Made by a program: the position numbers and the translations under genes. Of a stretch of 36,860 bases of DNA, positions 1 to 7,630 are shown one piece after another; position 1 is the stretch's first letter; each line of letters begins with the position of its first letter. Location: positions 1 through 36,860 of the forward strand of contig CAIQXC010000431.1 in assembly GCA_903875675.1 (NCBI GenBank), written 5' to 3'. This DNA comes from Akkermansiaceae bacterium (GTDB taxonomy: Bacteria > Verrucomicrobiota > Verrucomicrobiia > Verrucomicrobiales > Akkermansiaceae). The notes below the pieces were generated by a model, which was not told the origin of the DNA, made no database searches, and saw only the letters and a list, made by a program, of their open reading frames with translations.

Positions 1-5
1 CGGGC

Positions 6-281
6 ATGGCAGCCCAACTGATGCTTTTTGAGACCGATGCGACGCCCCGAGCCGACGGATGCATCCTGCTGCGGCCACGGCGCTTGGTGGATGGCAAGGA
101 GATCGGAGCGGCGAAGGCGGCGGGGTTGTTGGGATTCAAGGATACAGAGACCATATACGGCTTGATCCAGTGCGGGGAAATTAAGGGTTGGAAACCTGCC
201 AGCGTGCGCGGCAACGGGAAATATCGAATCGACCTAGGGAGCGTATTGGACTATAAGGAGCGGCGGCTGAAGGAACGGTGA
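6..281 (+). CDS. Small helix-turn-helix (excisionase/MerR-type) DNA-binding protein
   Basis: This 91-residue basic protein has the layout of the HTH_17/excisionase fold. A first helix (GAAKAAGLLGF, about residues 33-43) is followed by a recognition helix (TETIYGLIQCGEI, about 47-59), then a wing with K-Y-R-I (about 72-75) and a closing helix rich in K/E/R. Such proteins bind DNA as excision factors or small regulators. It sits directly before the lysis genes, so a role in late-gene control or DNA packaging is possible but not shown. The start at base 6 is the first ATG visible; an earlier start left of the window cannot be excluded. Confidence 0.6.
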   Translation: MAAQLMLFETDATPRADGCILLRPRRLVDGKEIGAAKAAGLLGFKDTETIYGLIQCGEIKGWKPASVRGNGKYRIDLGSVLDYKERRLKER

Positions 282-441
282 TTTTTTCACGGTCATCCGG
301 CATGGTGCACCGGCCATGGGTCATAGGAAGAGCAAAAAAGGTGGCGGGAGGCGGCGGGCTGTGACGGGGGGTGTTGGCGGGGTTTTGCCAAGGTGTGGCA
401 AGGTGCGTTCGTCGTTAGGCAAGCCGCCACCCAACCCCACC

Positions 442-879
442 ATGAAAACAACCATCGCATCATTACTGCGCCACGCATTCACCGCCCTCGCCAGCATCGG
501 AGGGTTGCTCCTTTCCGCCAATCTCATCAACCCGGGCGACGTCGCCGAAGTGAACGCCGCAGGCGTATCCATTGGCACGGCGCTCGTGGGGATCCTGACG
601 GCGTTGGTCGCCCGGCTGGTCCTCGCATTCACGGGGAAACTTCTCACCGGGGGTGTGCCCGGGGAATCCAGCGGGACGACCGGGGGGGCGTTGCCGCTGC
701 TTGTGCTGGTTGGCACGCTGGTGGGTATCATGGGATGCCTGCCAGCGTGCTCCGCAACGCAGCTGGCCGCTGCCCAAAGCGTGCCAGTATCCACCACGGT
801 GCACACCAAGTACGGGACGGCTTCCTATACCACGGCCGGTGGCCTGGTGCTGGATGTGGATGCCAAGTCCGGAAAATAA
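442..879 (+). CDS. Putative holin-like membrane protein with lipobox-like C-terminal part
   Basis: The chosen start (MKTTIAS) gives 145 residues; an upstream ATG at 316 would add an unlikely Arg/Gly-rich leader. Hydrophobic stretches lie at about residues 5-28, 42-64 and 84-98. The last runs into GIMGC and LPAC, two lipobox-like cysteines (C99, C103), followed by a polar Ser/Thr-rich tail. Small multi-pass proteins directly before a phage endolysin usually act as holins, which permeabilise the inner membrane. The lipobox could mean an outer-membrane lipoprotein (spanin-like) part fused to or nested in the same frame. Function is inferred from position and topology only; no family was recognised. 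Confidence 0.5.
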   Translation: MKTTIASLLRHAFTALASIGGLLLSANLINPGDVAEVNAAGVSIGTALVGILTALVARLVLAFTGKLLTGGVPGESSGTTGGALPLLVLVGTLVGIMGCLPACSATQLAAAQSVPVSTTVHTKYGTASYTTAGGLVLDVDAKSGK

Positions 880-898
880 TTTCCCACAGGGAGTTACC

Positions 899-953
899 GG
901 AGGGGCGGGGATTCCAGGCAATCATTAGATCCACACGCATCCCCAGCCCCTCC
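899..953. repeat. Long G/C hairpin between holin-like gene and endolysin
   Basis: The left arm GGAGGGGCGGGG (899-910) pairs with CCCCAGCCCCTCC (941-953), giving 12 base pairs with one bulged A and a 30-base loop. It starts 20 bases after the holin-like stop codon and ends 26 bases before the endolysin start. No U-run follows, so it is not a classical terminator. It may protect mRNA or slow expression of the endolysin. Confidence 0.55.
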
Positions 954-979
954 AAACCCAATTCTAGCAACCGCAGATT

Positions 980-1630
980 ATGAGCCTACCCGATACCATC
1001 AAACTCATCCAGGGCGAACTGGGTGCCGAGCGCGACGGCGTGTTCGGCCCGGTGACGGCCGCCGCCGTGTTGCTGGCACTGCACCAACGCAACTTGGAAA
1101 ATCCGGTGGCATCGGTCTCCACCCAGACTCCGGTCTCCTCTGCAACGATCCAATTCGATGAGCGCAGCGAGGCCACCCTCGCCACTCTGGACCCCAAGGC
1201 CCAGCCGATGTTCCGGCAGTTCCTCTGCCTGGCCAAGGCGACGGCTGCGACCTTCGGCTGCGATTACTGCCTGATCAGTGGCTACCGCTCATGGGCTGAG
1301 CAGGACGCTCTATATGCCCAGGGCCGAAAAACCGACGGACCTATAGTCACCCATGCAGCGGGGGGTTACAGTTTCCACAATTTCAAGATATCAGGGGATG
1401 CAGGCGTGTTCTTCGGAAAGCTCTATATGGATGGAGGGACCCCAGCGCAACAGGCAAAGGCACACCAGGTGCACGCGGCCTGCGCCCAGCATGCAGCGGC
1501 CTGCGGCCTGCTCTGCGGAGCCTCATGGACGAGCATGCCGGACGAGCCACACTATCAGGTGGATGTCGGCCACGACTCCCCCACCGCCGCCGACCGCGCG
1601 AACTTCCAAGCGAAAGGCTCGATCCTATGA
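980..1630 (+). CDS. Phage endolysin: peptidoglycan-binding segment plus M15-type D,D/L,D-peptidase
   Basis: This 216-residue lysis enzyme is expected to cut the peptide stem of murein. Residues 6-30 carry a short peptidoglycan-binding-like repeat (DGVFGPVTAAAV). The catalytic domain spans about 62-200. It contains the SGYRSWAEQDALY segment typical of VanY/M15 peptidases, then the zinc-binding SFHNFKISGD pattern with H133 and D140, and near the end DEPHYQV with E189 and H191, the general base and third ligand. All expected M15 residues are present, so it is probably active. There is no signal peptide, which fits release through the upstream holin-like protein. Its stop overlaps the next start (ATGA). 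Confidence 0.85.
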   Translation: MSLPDTIKLIQGELGAERDGVFGPVTAAAVLLALHQRNLENPVASVSTQTPVSSATIQFDERSEATLATLDPKAQPMFRQFLCLAKATAATFGCDYCLISGYRSWAEQDALYAQGRKTDGPIVTHAAGGYSFHNFKISGDAGVFFGKLYMDGGTPAQQAKAHQVHAACAQHAAACGLLCGASWTSMPDEPHYQVDVGHDSPTAADRANFQAKGSIL

Positions 1631-1962
1631 ATAGAGGCCGCAAGATCTATACCCGGATGCTGGAAAGCGCCGACCGCATGGCCGCGATCCGCGCCCTGGG
1701 CAATACAGATATCTACGCGCTTGTCCGGCATATCTTCCGCCAGGAGTTGGAGGCAACGGATACCGGTAGTCTGATTTGCGGCATGGCGCATTGCGTTGTC
1801 ATGGAGCGCTTCCTGGCAAGGGAGGCGAAAGACGACAAGACCCAAGACTTCAAGACGCAAGACGCAAGAGAAGAGGCTAGAGAAGATGTAAGAGAAGAGG
1901 CTAGAGTAGAGCAAGCGGCCAGAGATTGCGCGGGTGCCATGGGGGAAGGATATCTGCCATGA
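1627..1962 (+). CDS. Unrecognised 111-residue phage protein with repeat-encoded C-terminus
   Basis: Translation is coupled on both sides by ATGA overlaps, with the endolysin stop at 1628-1630 and the next gene start at 1959. The first 70 residues look like an ordinary helical protein with two cysteines. From about residue 71 the composition changes abruptly to K/E/R/D/Q only (KTQDFKTQDAREEARED), encoded by short A/G-rich direct repeats that recur elsewhere in the window. The tail is probably a charged helix. The position matches the small gp23/gp24-like genes of Mu-type phages. No function can be assigned. Confidence 0.6.
   Translation: MNRGRKIYTRMLESADRMAAIRALGNTDIYALVRHIFRQELEATDTGSLICGMAHCVVMERFLAREAKDDKTQDFKTQDAREEAREDVREEARVEQAARDCAGAMGEGYLP
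1843..1906. repeat. CAAGACN-type tandem repeat inside a coding sequence
   Basis: Units of CAAGAC plus one base follow one another with a single-base slip (1836-1870). A 16-base direct repeat, AGAGAAGAGGCTAGAG, then occurs at 1867-1882 and 1891-1906 with a 24-base period. Bases 1843-1875 match the reverse complement of 30098-30130 at 31 of 33 positions by hand alignment. The reading frame stays open across all units. Confidence 0.75.
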
Positions 1963-2474
1963 TCCGCACTCTCGCAGAAGTCATCAATGGCCAGGAGGTC
2001 ATGCATGTGTCGTTGCCGATGATGACCACCTTCACGACGGCAATTATCGCGGCCATTGGCATGATCTTCGTGCGGGGCCAGCGGCGCGAACAACGCTTGC
2101 GCGAGTCCATCCGCATCGAGCATCCGGTGCCTGAGGTGCCGGTTCACCTCCAGGGCGGCCACGTCGCAGTTTCCATGCCAGAAAAATTTCTCACGCGCTC
2201 CGAGTTTCTGGAATACAAGAGCGACATCAAGAGCGACATCCGCGAAATGCGCGTGCTCTATGATAAGGCGCTGTGCCTCATGACCGACCTCGGCGAGTCC
2301 CTCCACAAGCGCATCAGCGAGAACGATGAAAGCGGGGCCGAGCGCCGCCGCCGCATCCACGATAAACTCAACGAGCACTCCGATCAACTCTCCCGCATCG
2401 ACTCCCGCACCGAGGTTTCCAAATCTATCGGCAAGCTCGGAGCGGCTATCATGACCCTCGCCAAGAAAGACTGA
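1959..2474 (+). CDS. Mu gp25-like (DUF2730-type) membrane-anchored coiled-coil protein
   Basis: This 171-residue protein has one N-terminal membrane segment (about residues 20-38, MMTTFTTAIIAAIGMIFV), then a basic stretch and a long charged, probably coiled-coil region (about 85-160) rich in D/K/R/E heptads. That layout and its place just before the small winged-helix and DUF3486 genes match Mu gp25. The family has no firmly established function; a role around lysis or assembly at the membrane is possible. The ATG is chosen because it overlaps the previous stop (ATGA at 1959-1962). Confidence 0.5.
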   Translation: MIRTLAEVINGQEVMHVSLPMMTTFTTAIIAAIGMIFVRGQRREQRLRESIRIEHPVPEVPVHLQGGHVAVSMPEKFLTRSEFLEYKSDIKSDIREMRVLYDKALCLMTDLGESLHKRISENDESGAERRRRIHDKLNEHSDQLSRIDSRTEVSKSIGKLGAAIMTLAKKD

Positions 2475-2481
2475 TTGCGCC

Positions 2482-2754
2482 ATGCCACACTCACCCGCTA
2501 CCCCCATTGCCCTGATCCGCCGCCGCCTGCGTGAAGTGCTGGCCATGGCCCCCGGCTACGGCAAGACGGAAGCCATGTTGCTGGAGTTTGCCAACGAACT
2601 CAACGGCGGCGGCATTTCGCTCCAGGAACTGCGCGACGCCTGCGAGTGGAATCACCTCCAAGGCTACATCCGCAGCGAGGATGACGAGGATAGCGGCCAG
2701 ACTCTCTGGTTTATCTCCAAGGCCGGCATCGCCAAACAAAAATCCCTCACGTGA
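2482..2754 (+). CDS. Small winged-helix phage protein (gp26-position)
   Basis: This 90-residue protein reads as a helix (RRRLREVLAMAPGY), a second helix (TEAMLLEFANEL), a recognition-like helix (SLQELRDACEWNHLQGYI) and a beta wing (TLWFISKAGIA). That is the pattern of winged-helix proteins encoded just upstream of the DUF3486 gene in many Mu-like prophages. Such a protein could bind DNA during packaging or regulate late genes. The next gene starts on the base after its stop codon (TGA 2752-2754, ATG 2755), implying translational coupling. Confidence 0.5.
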   Translation: MPHSPATPIALIRRRLREVLAMAPGYGKTEAMLLEFANELNGGGISLQELRDACEWNHLQGYIRSEDDEDSGQTLWFISKAGIAKQKSLT

Positions 2755-3372
2755 ATGGCCACCACCAAAAACCAGCGGCCCTTGCCAACGCGCATCCCCA
2801 AACCGCGCTCGGACGCCAAGCTCAAGAACCTGGCGCGTGTCGATCAGGATACGCTGTGGGTGCTGATGCATCCCACCGATTCCACGGTTCCAGCTTACTC
2901 GCTGGAAGACGCCAGGGTTTACATGCTGGAAGCACATGGGCTCTCCGTGGTGGCTTCCTCGCTCTCGCAATGGCAATCCTGGTATGCGCTCAACCTGCGC
3001 ATGGAAGCGCGGGAAGATGCCGCGGAGCAACTCAAAGCGGAGATGGCCCGCAATCCTCACAACTCAGAGGAAGCCATCCGCCAGGCCGGCCAGCGGCTGT
3101 TCATGACCGAGGGGATCATCGAGCGCAATTTCCGCCAGTTCTCCGGCGCGGCCAAGATGACCGACGAAATAACCAAACTCCAACAGGCGGAAAAGAAGAT
3201 CTCCTTGCTCAAGAAGGCGGGGGACCGCGACGAGCGCAAGCTGCGGCTGCTGGAAGACAAGGCGGCGGAAGCCAAGGCGGTCTTATTGACCTTGACCAGC
3301 AATGCCAAAAGCCGGGGTGGACTCACCCCGGAAACCCTCGCCGAAATCGAACGCGCAGCGGGTCTCCTCTAA
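2755..3372 (+). CDS. DUF3486-type small terminase-like protein (Mu gp27)
   Basis: This 205-residue, mostly helical and charged protein lies immediately before the large terminase. The N-terminal part (about residues 40-85) has a helix-turn-helix look (SLEDARVYMLEAHGLSVVASS). The rest is helical with Lys/Glu-rich segments up to an EIERAAGLL end. This matches the layout of the Mu gp27/DUF3486 family, thought to supply the DNA-recognition (small terminase) function. Its start abuts the preceding stop. Family assignment rests on pattern and neighbourhood; the packaging role is inferred. Confidence 0.6.
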   Translation: MATTKNQRPLPTRIPKPRSDAKLKNLARVDQDTLWVLMHPTDSTVPAYSLEDARVYMLEAHGLSVVASSLSQWQSWYALNLRMEAREDAAEQLKAEMARNPHNSEEAIRQAGQRLFMTEGIIERNFRQFSGAAKMTDEITKLQQAEKKISLLKKAGDRDERKLRLLEDKAAEAKAVLLTLTSNAKSRGGLTPETLAEIERAAGLL

Positions 3373-3407
3373 CTTTCATACTTCATCCTTTACCCTTCAT
3401 ACTTTCT
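3373..3407. repeat. Heptamer-phased pyrimidine repeat before the terminase start
   Basis: Five 7-base units, CTTTCAT ACTTCAT (14 bases), then CCTTTAC, CCTTCAT and ACTTTCT, fill almost the whole gap and end 6 bases before the GTG at 3414. There is no Shine-Dalgarno sequence. Confidence 0.7.
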
Positions 3408-3413
3408 TCCCAA

Positions 3414-4808
3414 GTGGGCAACGCCAAAAACATCCCGGTTAAAAACACCTTGCTGCTGCCCTATCAGGCGGCTTGGGTGCGGGATACCTCGCGGCTCAAG
3501 ATCGCCGAGAAAAGCCGCCAAATCGGCTGGACCTGGGCGAGTGGTTACGGCCTAGTTAGCCGCAAGAGTTTGCGCGATGCCAAGCTCGATGCCTGGGTCT
3601 CGTCCCGCGATGAAATCCAGGCCCGGCTGTTTCTCGAAGACTGCAAGGCCTTTGCTAAGCTGCTCAATACCGCCGCCAAGGACCTCGGCGAGCAAGTCAT
3701 CGACGATAAGGGCAACACCGCCTTCGTGCTCAGCCTGGCCAATGGCCTGCGCATCCACAGCATGAGCTCCAACCCGGATGCCCAAGCGGGCAAGCGCGGC
3801 GACCGCGACCTGGACGAGTTCGCCCTGCATCCCGATCCGCGCAAGTTGTATGCCATCGCCTACCCCGGTATCACCTGGGGCGGCATCCTGGAAATCTTCT
3901 CCACCCACCGCGGTAGCGCCAATTACTTCAACGGCCTGATCCGAGAGATCAAGGAAAAGGGCAACCCCAAGGGCTGGTCGCTGCATCGGGTCACCCTTCA
4001 AGATGCACTCGATCAGGGCTTCCTCTACAAACTGCAAAGCAAGCTCCCTGCCGATGACGAGCGCCAGGCAATGGATGAGGCGGCTTACTTCGACTTCATC
4101 CGCAAGGGTGCCCCGGATGAAGAAAGCTTCCTGCAAGAGTATATGTGCATCCCGGCGGATGATGCTGCCGCATTCATCGAGTGGGGACTCATCGACGCTT
4201 GTTGCACCGCTGAGGGCGAGGCCTGGGAACTCACCCTTGAGCAGGCCGCCTCTCGCGAAATCTACGGCGGCCTGGATATTGGCCGCCACCACGACCTCAC
4301 CAGCTTCACGGCGGTGGAGAAAGTCGCCGGCCTGCGCCCCGTGCGCAAACGCATCGACCTGCAAGGCCTGCCATTCTCCCAACAAGAAGCGATCCTCTAT
4401 CCGTGGTTCGAGGTCTGCAAGCGGGTGTGCATCGACGCCACCGGCCTCGGCATGCAATTCGCCGAGCGCGGCCAGGAACGCTTTGGCAAGTACAAGATCG
4501 AGCCGATCACCTTCACCGGCGGCATGAAGGAAGAGCTGGCCTATCCGGTGCGAATGGCCTTTGAGGACCGCAGCGTACGCATCCCCTTCACAGACGACAA
4601 ACTCAAGACCGATATCCGCGCCATCCGCAAGGAAGTCACTGCCTCGGGCAACGTGCGCTTCGCCGCTGACCGTGGCCAGAATGGTCACGCCGACCGGTTC
4701 TGGGGCGTCGCCCTGGCATTGCATGCCGCCAAGTCGGCAGGGGGGTTCACCTTCACCCCCCGCCCGGCAGGGCGCCGCAGCCGAAAGACGGAAAGGAGCG
4801 TGCAATGA
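3414..4808 (+). CDS. Large terminase subunit (Mu gp28-like ATPase/nuclease)
   Basis: The GTG at 3414 gives 464 residues and is the only plausible start after the previous gene; there is no in-frame ATG in the N-terminal part. The ATPase half starts with an AEKSRQIGWTWAS segment (about residues 31-43), a deviant Walker A typical of Mu-type terminases. The nuclease half has the RNase H-like acidic residues D288 (GGLDIGRHHD) and D341 (CIDATGLG), and a late GHADRFWGVALA segment. The enzyme packages DNA into the prohead by ATP hydrolysis and cuts it when the head is full. A good ribosome site (AAGGAG at 4793-4798) inside its 3' end serves the next small gene. Confidence 0.88.
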   Translation: MGNAKNIPVKNTLLLPYQAAWVRDTSRLKIAEKSRQIGWTWASGYGLVSRKSLRDAKLDAWVSSRDEIQARLFLEDCKAFAKLLNTAAKDLGEQVIDDKGNTAFVLSLANGLRIHSMSSNPDAQAGKRGDRDLDEFALHPDPRKLYAIAYPGITWGGILEIFSTHRGSANYFNGLIREIKEKGNPKGWSLHRVTLQDALDQGFLYKLQSKLPADDERQAMDEAAYFDFIRKGAPDEESFLQEYMCIPADDAAAFIEWGLIDACCTAEGEAWELTLEQAASREIYGGLDIGRHHDLTSFTAVEKVAGLRPVRKRIDLQGLPFSQQEAILYPWFEVCKRVCIDATGLGMQFAERGQERFGKYKIEPITFTGGMKEELAYPVRMAFEDRSVRIPFTDDKLKTDIRAIRKEVTASGNVRFAADRGQNGHADRFWGVALALHAAKSAGGFTFTPRPAGRRSRKTERSVQ

Positions 4809-5026
4809 CGGCCCGCCAAAGATGCCTAACCGATACCGTGACGAAAAGCCGCGCGATGGCCCCCAATCCCGACCGCGCTCCAGGATCGATTCTGACGGGG
4901 GGCACCCCCTCTTCCGCCCGATTGGCCGTCTTTTCATTCCAAGGCGAATTGCAACGGGTTTCCGGCGTTTTGCAACGGGGTTGGGAAACTTTAATGAATC
5001 TTAATCTACAGGAGGTCGCCCCATGA
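4805..5026 (+). CDS. Small coupled gene between terminase and portal, unknown function
   Basis: This 73-residue reading frame starts inside the terminase stop (ATGA at 4805-4808) six bases after AAGGAG, and ends inside the portal start (ATGA at 5023-5026). Overlap at both ends plus a ribosome site argues that it is translated. The product is basic, low in complexity and has no recognised domain. Another frame (ATG at 4822, stop at 5004) is also open but lacks these signals. A TTGCAACGGG(G)TT element occurs twice in its 3' half (about 4949-4960 and 4971-4982). It may mainly carry translation from terminase to portal. Confidence 0.45.
   Translation: MTARQRCLTDTVTKSRAMAPNPDRAPGSILTGGTPSSARLAVFSFQGELQRVSGVLQRGWETLMNLNLQEVAP
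5010..5015 (+). promoter_or_regulatory. Strong Shine-Dalgarno sequence of the portal gene
   Basis: AGGAGG lies seven bases before the ATG at 5023. It is notable because most genes in this window, phage and host, have none. Confidence 0.8.
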
Positions 5027-6654
5027 GCCGAAACGAGCCAGCCAACCCACCCGCCAAGGGCGGCTTCGTCCGCCGGATGGGCCGGATCTTCAATCGCGCC
5101 ATCGCCTCGGTTTCCTACCAGATCCACATCGCCGCCGCCAACCTTTGGCGCGATAACTACAATCCGCTGCGTTCGCTGACCATTGCGCGGGCGGTGCACC
5201 TCTTGGAAGAAGGCGAGCGCGGCGCTTATGCCGATCTGCAATGGACGTATCGCTTCATCGAAATGCAGGATGCCACCCTCGGCGCTCTGATCGAGCGGCG
5301 CACCTCCGCGATCCAGGAAATGGACTGGGATATCAAGGTCACCCCCAAGTTGCCAGCGGGCAAGGAAGCCATCGCCCAACGCCAGGCTGCCGCTCTCAGC
5401 GATGCCTACAACGCCATCACCAATCTCTCCGCCGCCTTTGAGGCGCTGGCCATGGCCTCCTTCCGTGGATTCTCCAGGCTGGAAAAAGTCACCGATGGCA
5501 GCGGCAGCATCATCGAGCTCGCGCCAGTGGATCAATGGTTCTGGGTACGCCGGGGCCTCTATGGAGAGTGGCAGCTCAATGCCAATTGCGCCTTCGGTGC
5601 CACCACCGGCGATCCGGTGCCCGAGCCGCGCTTCATCACGCGGGAAGTGACACGCCCGGTCAATCGCGTGGCCCTGGTGGCGTTCGTCAGAAAGTCGCTT
5701 TCGCAAAAGGATTGGGATGGATTCATCGAAGCGTTCGGCATTCCCGCCGTGTTCATCGTCATGCCTTCGGACTTGCCGCAGGATAAAAGCGACGAGTATC
5801 TGGAACTGGCCGACCAGGTGACCAGCGATGCCCGAGGCGTTCTTCCCGCCGGCAGCGATGTGAAAACCGTGGACAATGGCGCGCGCGGCCAAAACCCGTT
5901 CAAGGACCACATCGCCTATCAGGATGAGCAAGTCGTCCTGCGCGGCACCGGTGGCAAGCTCACCATGCTCGCTGAGAGTGGCAGCGGCACCCTCGCCGGA
6001 AATGCCCACGCGGAAACCTTCAAAGCCATCGCCCGCGCCGAGGCGGCTGAAATTTCCGAAATCCTGCGCAAGGGCGTCGATGCGGATATCATTGCCCGCG
6101 TCACCCCGGGCGAGCCCGCCTATGCCTACTTTGAATTGGCCGCCAATGTGGAAATGGACCCCGCCCAAGTCGTCAAGGACCTCGCCCTACTCGAACGCGC
6201 CGGTCTCGAAACCGATGAAAAGTGGATCGAGGAAAAAACCGGCTACCCCGTCAAACGCCGCCTGGTGGCCCCGGCCTCGGTGCGCATGATCGTCCCCGCC
6301 TCCCCCACCATGGACGCCCAGGTGCAGAATCTGGAAGAAGGCACCACCCCTCCGACGATCCGCAACCGAGCCGACGATTACCGCCGCCTGGTCTCCTCTT
6401 CCCTGGCCACCGCATTGGGCGTGCAGAACACCGCACTCAAACCCATATCCGGCCTCATCGACGGTCTTGCAAGTGCCTCGCAGACTCCCGGCATGAGCGA
6501 TGCAGAGTTTCTGCAATTCGTGGAAGCCGCCGCCGCCACCCTGCCCGAACTCTTCGATCCAGCCGCCGCCATGGAACTCTCCAACGAACTGGAAGCCGCC
6601 ATGGGCACCGCCGTCCTCAACGGCGTGCGCTCATCCATCCCACCAAACCCATAA
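5023..6654 (+). CDS. Portal protein, DUF935 family (Mu gp29-like)
   Basis: The 543-residue length is normal for DUF935 portals. The protein has the expected N-terminal RDNYNPLRSLTIARAVHLLE stretch, an early MQDATLGALIERRTSAI segment, a central FGIPAVFIVMPSD region, and the AHAETFKAIARAEAAEISE helix followed by Y-F-E-L-A-A, all characteristic of the family. As a dodecameric ring at one head vertex it is the channel for DNA entry and exit and the docking site for terminase and tail. The Mu F-like gene normally found next to it is displaced here to 9733, after the capsid. Confidence 0.9.
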   Translation: MSRNEPANPPAKGGFVRRMGRIFNRAIASVSYQIHIAAANLWRDNYNPLRSLTIARAVHLLEEGERGAYADLQWTYRFIEMQDATLGALIERRTSAIQEMDWDIKVTPKLPAGKEAIAQRQAAALSDAYNAITNLSAAFEALAMASFRGFSRLEKVTDGSGSIIELAPVDQWFWVRRGLYGEWQLNANCAFGATTGDPVPEPRFITREVTRPVNRVALVAFVRKSLSQKDWDGFIEAFGIPAVFIVMPSDLPQDKSDEYLELADQVTSDARGVLPAGSDVKTVDNGARGQNPFKDHIAYQDEQVVLRGTGGKLTMLAESGSGTLAGNAHAETFKAIARAEAAEISEILRKGVDADIIARVTPGEPAYAYFELAANVEMDPAQVVKDLALLERAGLETDEKWIEEKTGYPVKRRLVAPASVRMIVPASPTMDAQVQNLEEGTTPPTIRNRADDYRRLVSSSLATALGVQNTALKPISGLIDGLASASQTPGMSDAEFLQFVEAAAATLPELFDPAAAMELSNELEAAMGTAVLNGVRSSIPPNP

Positions 6655-6668
6655 CTCCCATCCTTCCC

Positions 6669-7628
6669 ATGAACGCAAAAATTCATAATCGCGCCGGCGA
6701 ACTCCCCGCCGATGGCTGGTACCAGATCGAAGTCACCGGCGAGCACCCGGCGGGCGAGGGCCGCACCCAGGTCATTGACCAGGCGGCCATGGAGTCCATC
6801 GTCAATCGCTTCCAACAAGACGCCGCTGCCGAAAACTTCGCAGGCATGCTGGTAGATGCCGATCACCTATCTCACGACATGGAAAACTCCACAGAGGCCC
6901 TCGGCTGGGCGCAGGAACTTTCTATCCGCAATGGACAACTCTATGCCCGGCTCGATCTCACCGACCTCGGCGAGGCCGCCATACGCAACAAGCGCTACAA
7001 GTTCACCTCCACCGAGTACGATCCGCCGGACATTCAAGACCTTGGCCAGGGCCGCGTGCGCCCGCTTCGCCTCGCCGGGCTCGCCCTCACCAACCGCCCT
7101 AACAATCGAGGGGCCAAACCACTCTCCAACCGCGCCGGGGCCTGTGCCCCTAATTCTCCGATATGCAATACTGAACCGAACCAAATGAAAAACATCGCCG
7201 CCAAACTGAACCTGCCTCCCGAATCCGATGAGGCCGCCATCATCACCCAGATCGAAGCATTGCTCGCCAAGATCAAAGCCCTCGACGCCAAGGAAGCCTC
7301 CTCCACCGCCGACGCCATCATCAACCGCTACGGCGAACGCATCCCCGCCGACAAACGCGCCGACGTTAAGGCCCGCCTCATCGCCAACCGCGAGCATACC
7401 GAGGCCATGCTCGAATTGCTCCCCGCCGACGCCGAACTCGTCGCCAAGCGCAGCGAGCGAATCTTCAATCGCCACACCGCCGGAACTCCCGACGCCGTCG
7501 CCGATGCCAAGGACGATGCATCTGCCAAGCAGATGGCCGCCGTGTCATCCATTCGAAACCGAGAAAAGTGCAACTTCGCTACCGCATGGCAAATCGCTAA
7601 GGGAGAAAAGCCTGAACTCTTCCGCTGA
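6669..7628 (+). CDS. Mu I-type prohead protease with C-terminal scaffold
   Basis: This 319-residue protein has an N-terminal protease domain (about 1-165) recognisable by GWYQIEVTGEHPAGEGRTQV, a DADHLSHD segment with a candidate catalytic His, and KYKFTSTEYDPP followed by LRLAGLALTNRP, as in Mu gene I proteins. After a short linker the C-terminal half (from M173) is Ala/Glu/Lys-rich, helical and scaffold-like. The protease processes scaffold and itself inside the prohead. Two pyrimidine heptamers (CTCCCAT CCTTCCC) fill the 14-base gap before the start. Confidence 0.8.
   Translation: MNAKIHNRAGELPADGWYQIEVTGEHPAGEGRTQVIDQAAMESIVNRFQQDAAAENFAGMLVDADHLSHDMENSTEALGWAQELSIRNGQLYARLDLTDLGEAAIRNKRYKFTSTEYDPPDIQDLGQGRVRPLRLAGLALTNRPNNRGAKPLSNRAGACAPNSPICNTEPNQMKNIAAKLNLPPESDEAAIITQIEALLAKIKALDAKEASSTADAIINRYGERIPADKRADVKARLIANREHTEAMLELLPADAELVAKRSERIFNRHTAGTPDAVADAKDDASAKQMAAVSSIRNREKCNFATAWQIAKGEKPELFR
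7185..7628 (+). CDS. Probable nested scaffold protein (Mu Z-like) from an internal start
   Basis: An in-frame ATG at 7185 (M173 of the protease/scaffold gene) falls exactly at the junction between protease and helical scaffold and would yield 147 residues starting MKNIAAKLNLPPE. In phage Mu the scaffold Z is made this way from the 3' part of gene I. The upstream sequence has no Shine-Dalgarno motif, but that is true of most genes here. The domain break supports it; expression is not shown. Confidence 0.45.
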   Translation: MKNIAAKLNLPPESDEAAIITQIEALLAKIKALDAKEASSTADAIINRYGERIPADKRADVKARLIANREHTEAMLELLPADAELVAKRSERIFNRHTAGTPDAVADAKDDASAKQMAAVSSIRNREKCNFATAWQIAKGEKPELFR

Positions 7629-7630
7629 AG

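Noticed and set aside
316-441. N-terminal extension of the holin-like protein from an earlier ATG
   Set aside because: The extra 42 residues are Arg/Gly/Pro-rich, precede a normal membrane segment and lack a ribosome site; the ATG at 442 is more plausible.
1836-1906. CRISPR-like array from the repeated A/G-rich units
   Set aside because: The units are 7-24 bases with no unique spacers, and the stretch lies inside an open reading frame with no cas genes nearby.
3552-4937. A 461-codon minus-strand frame opposite the large terminase
   Set aside because: All other prophage genes are on +; the opposite strand encodes a clear terminase and this frame is a codon-bias artefact.
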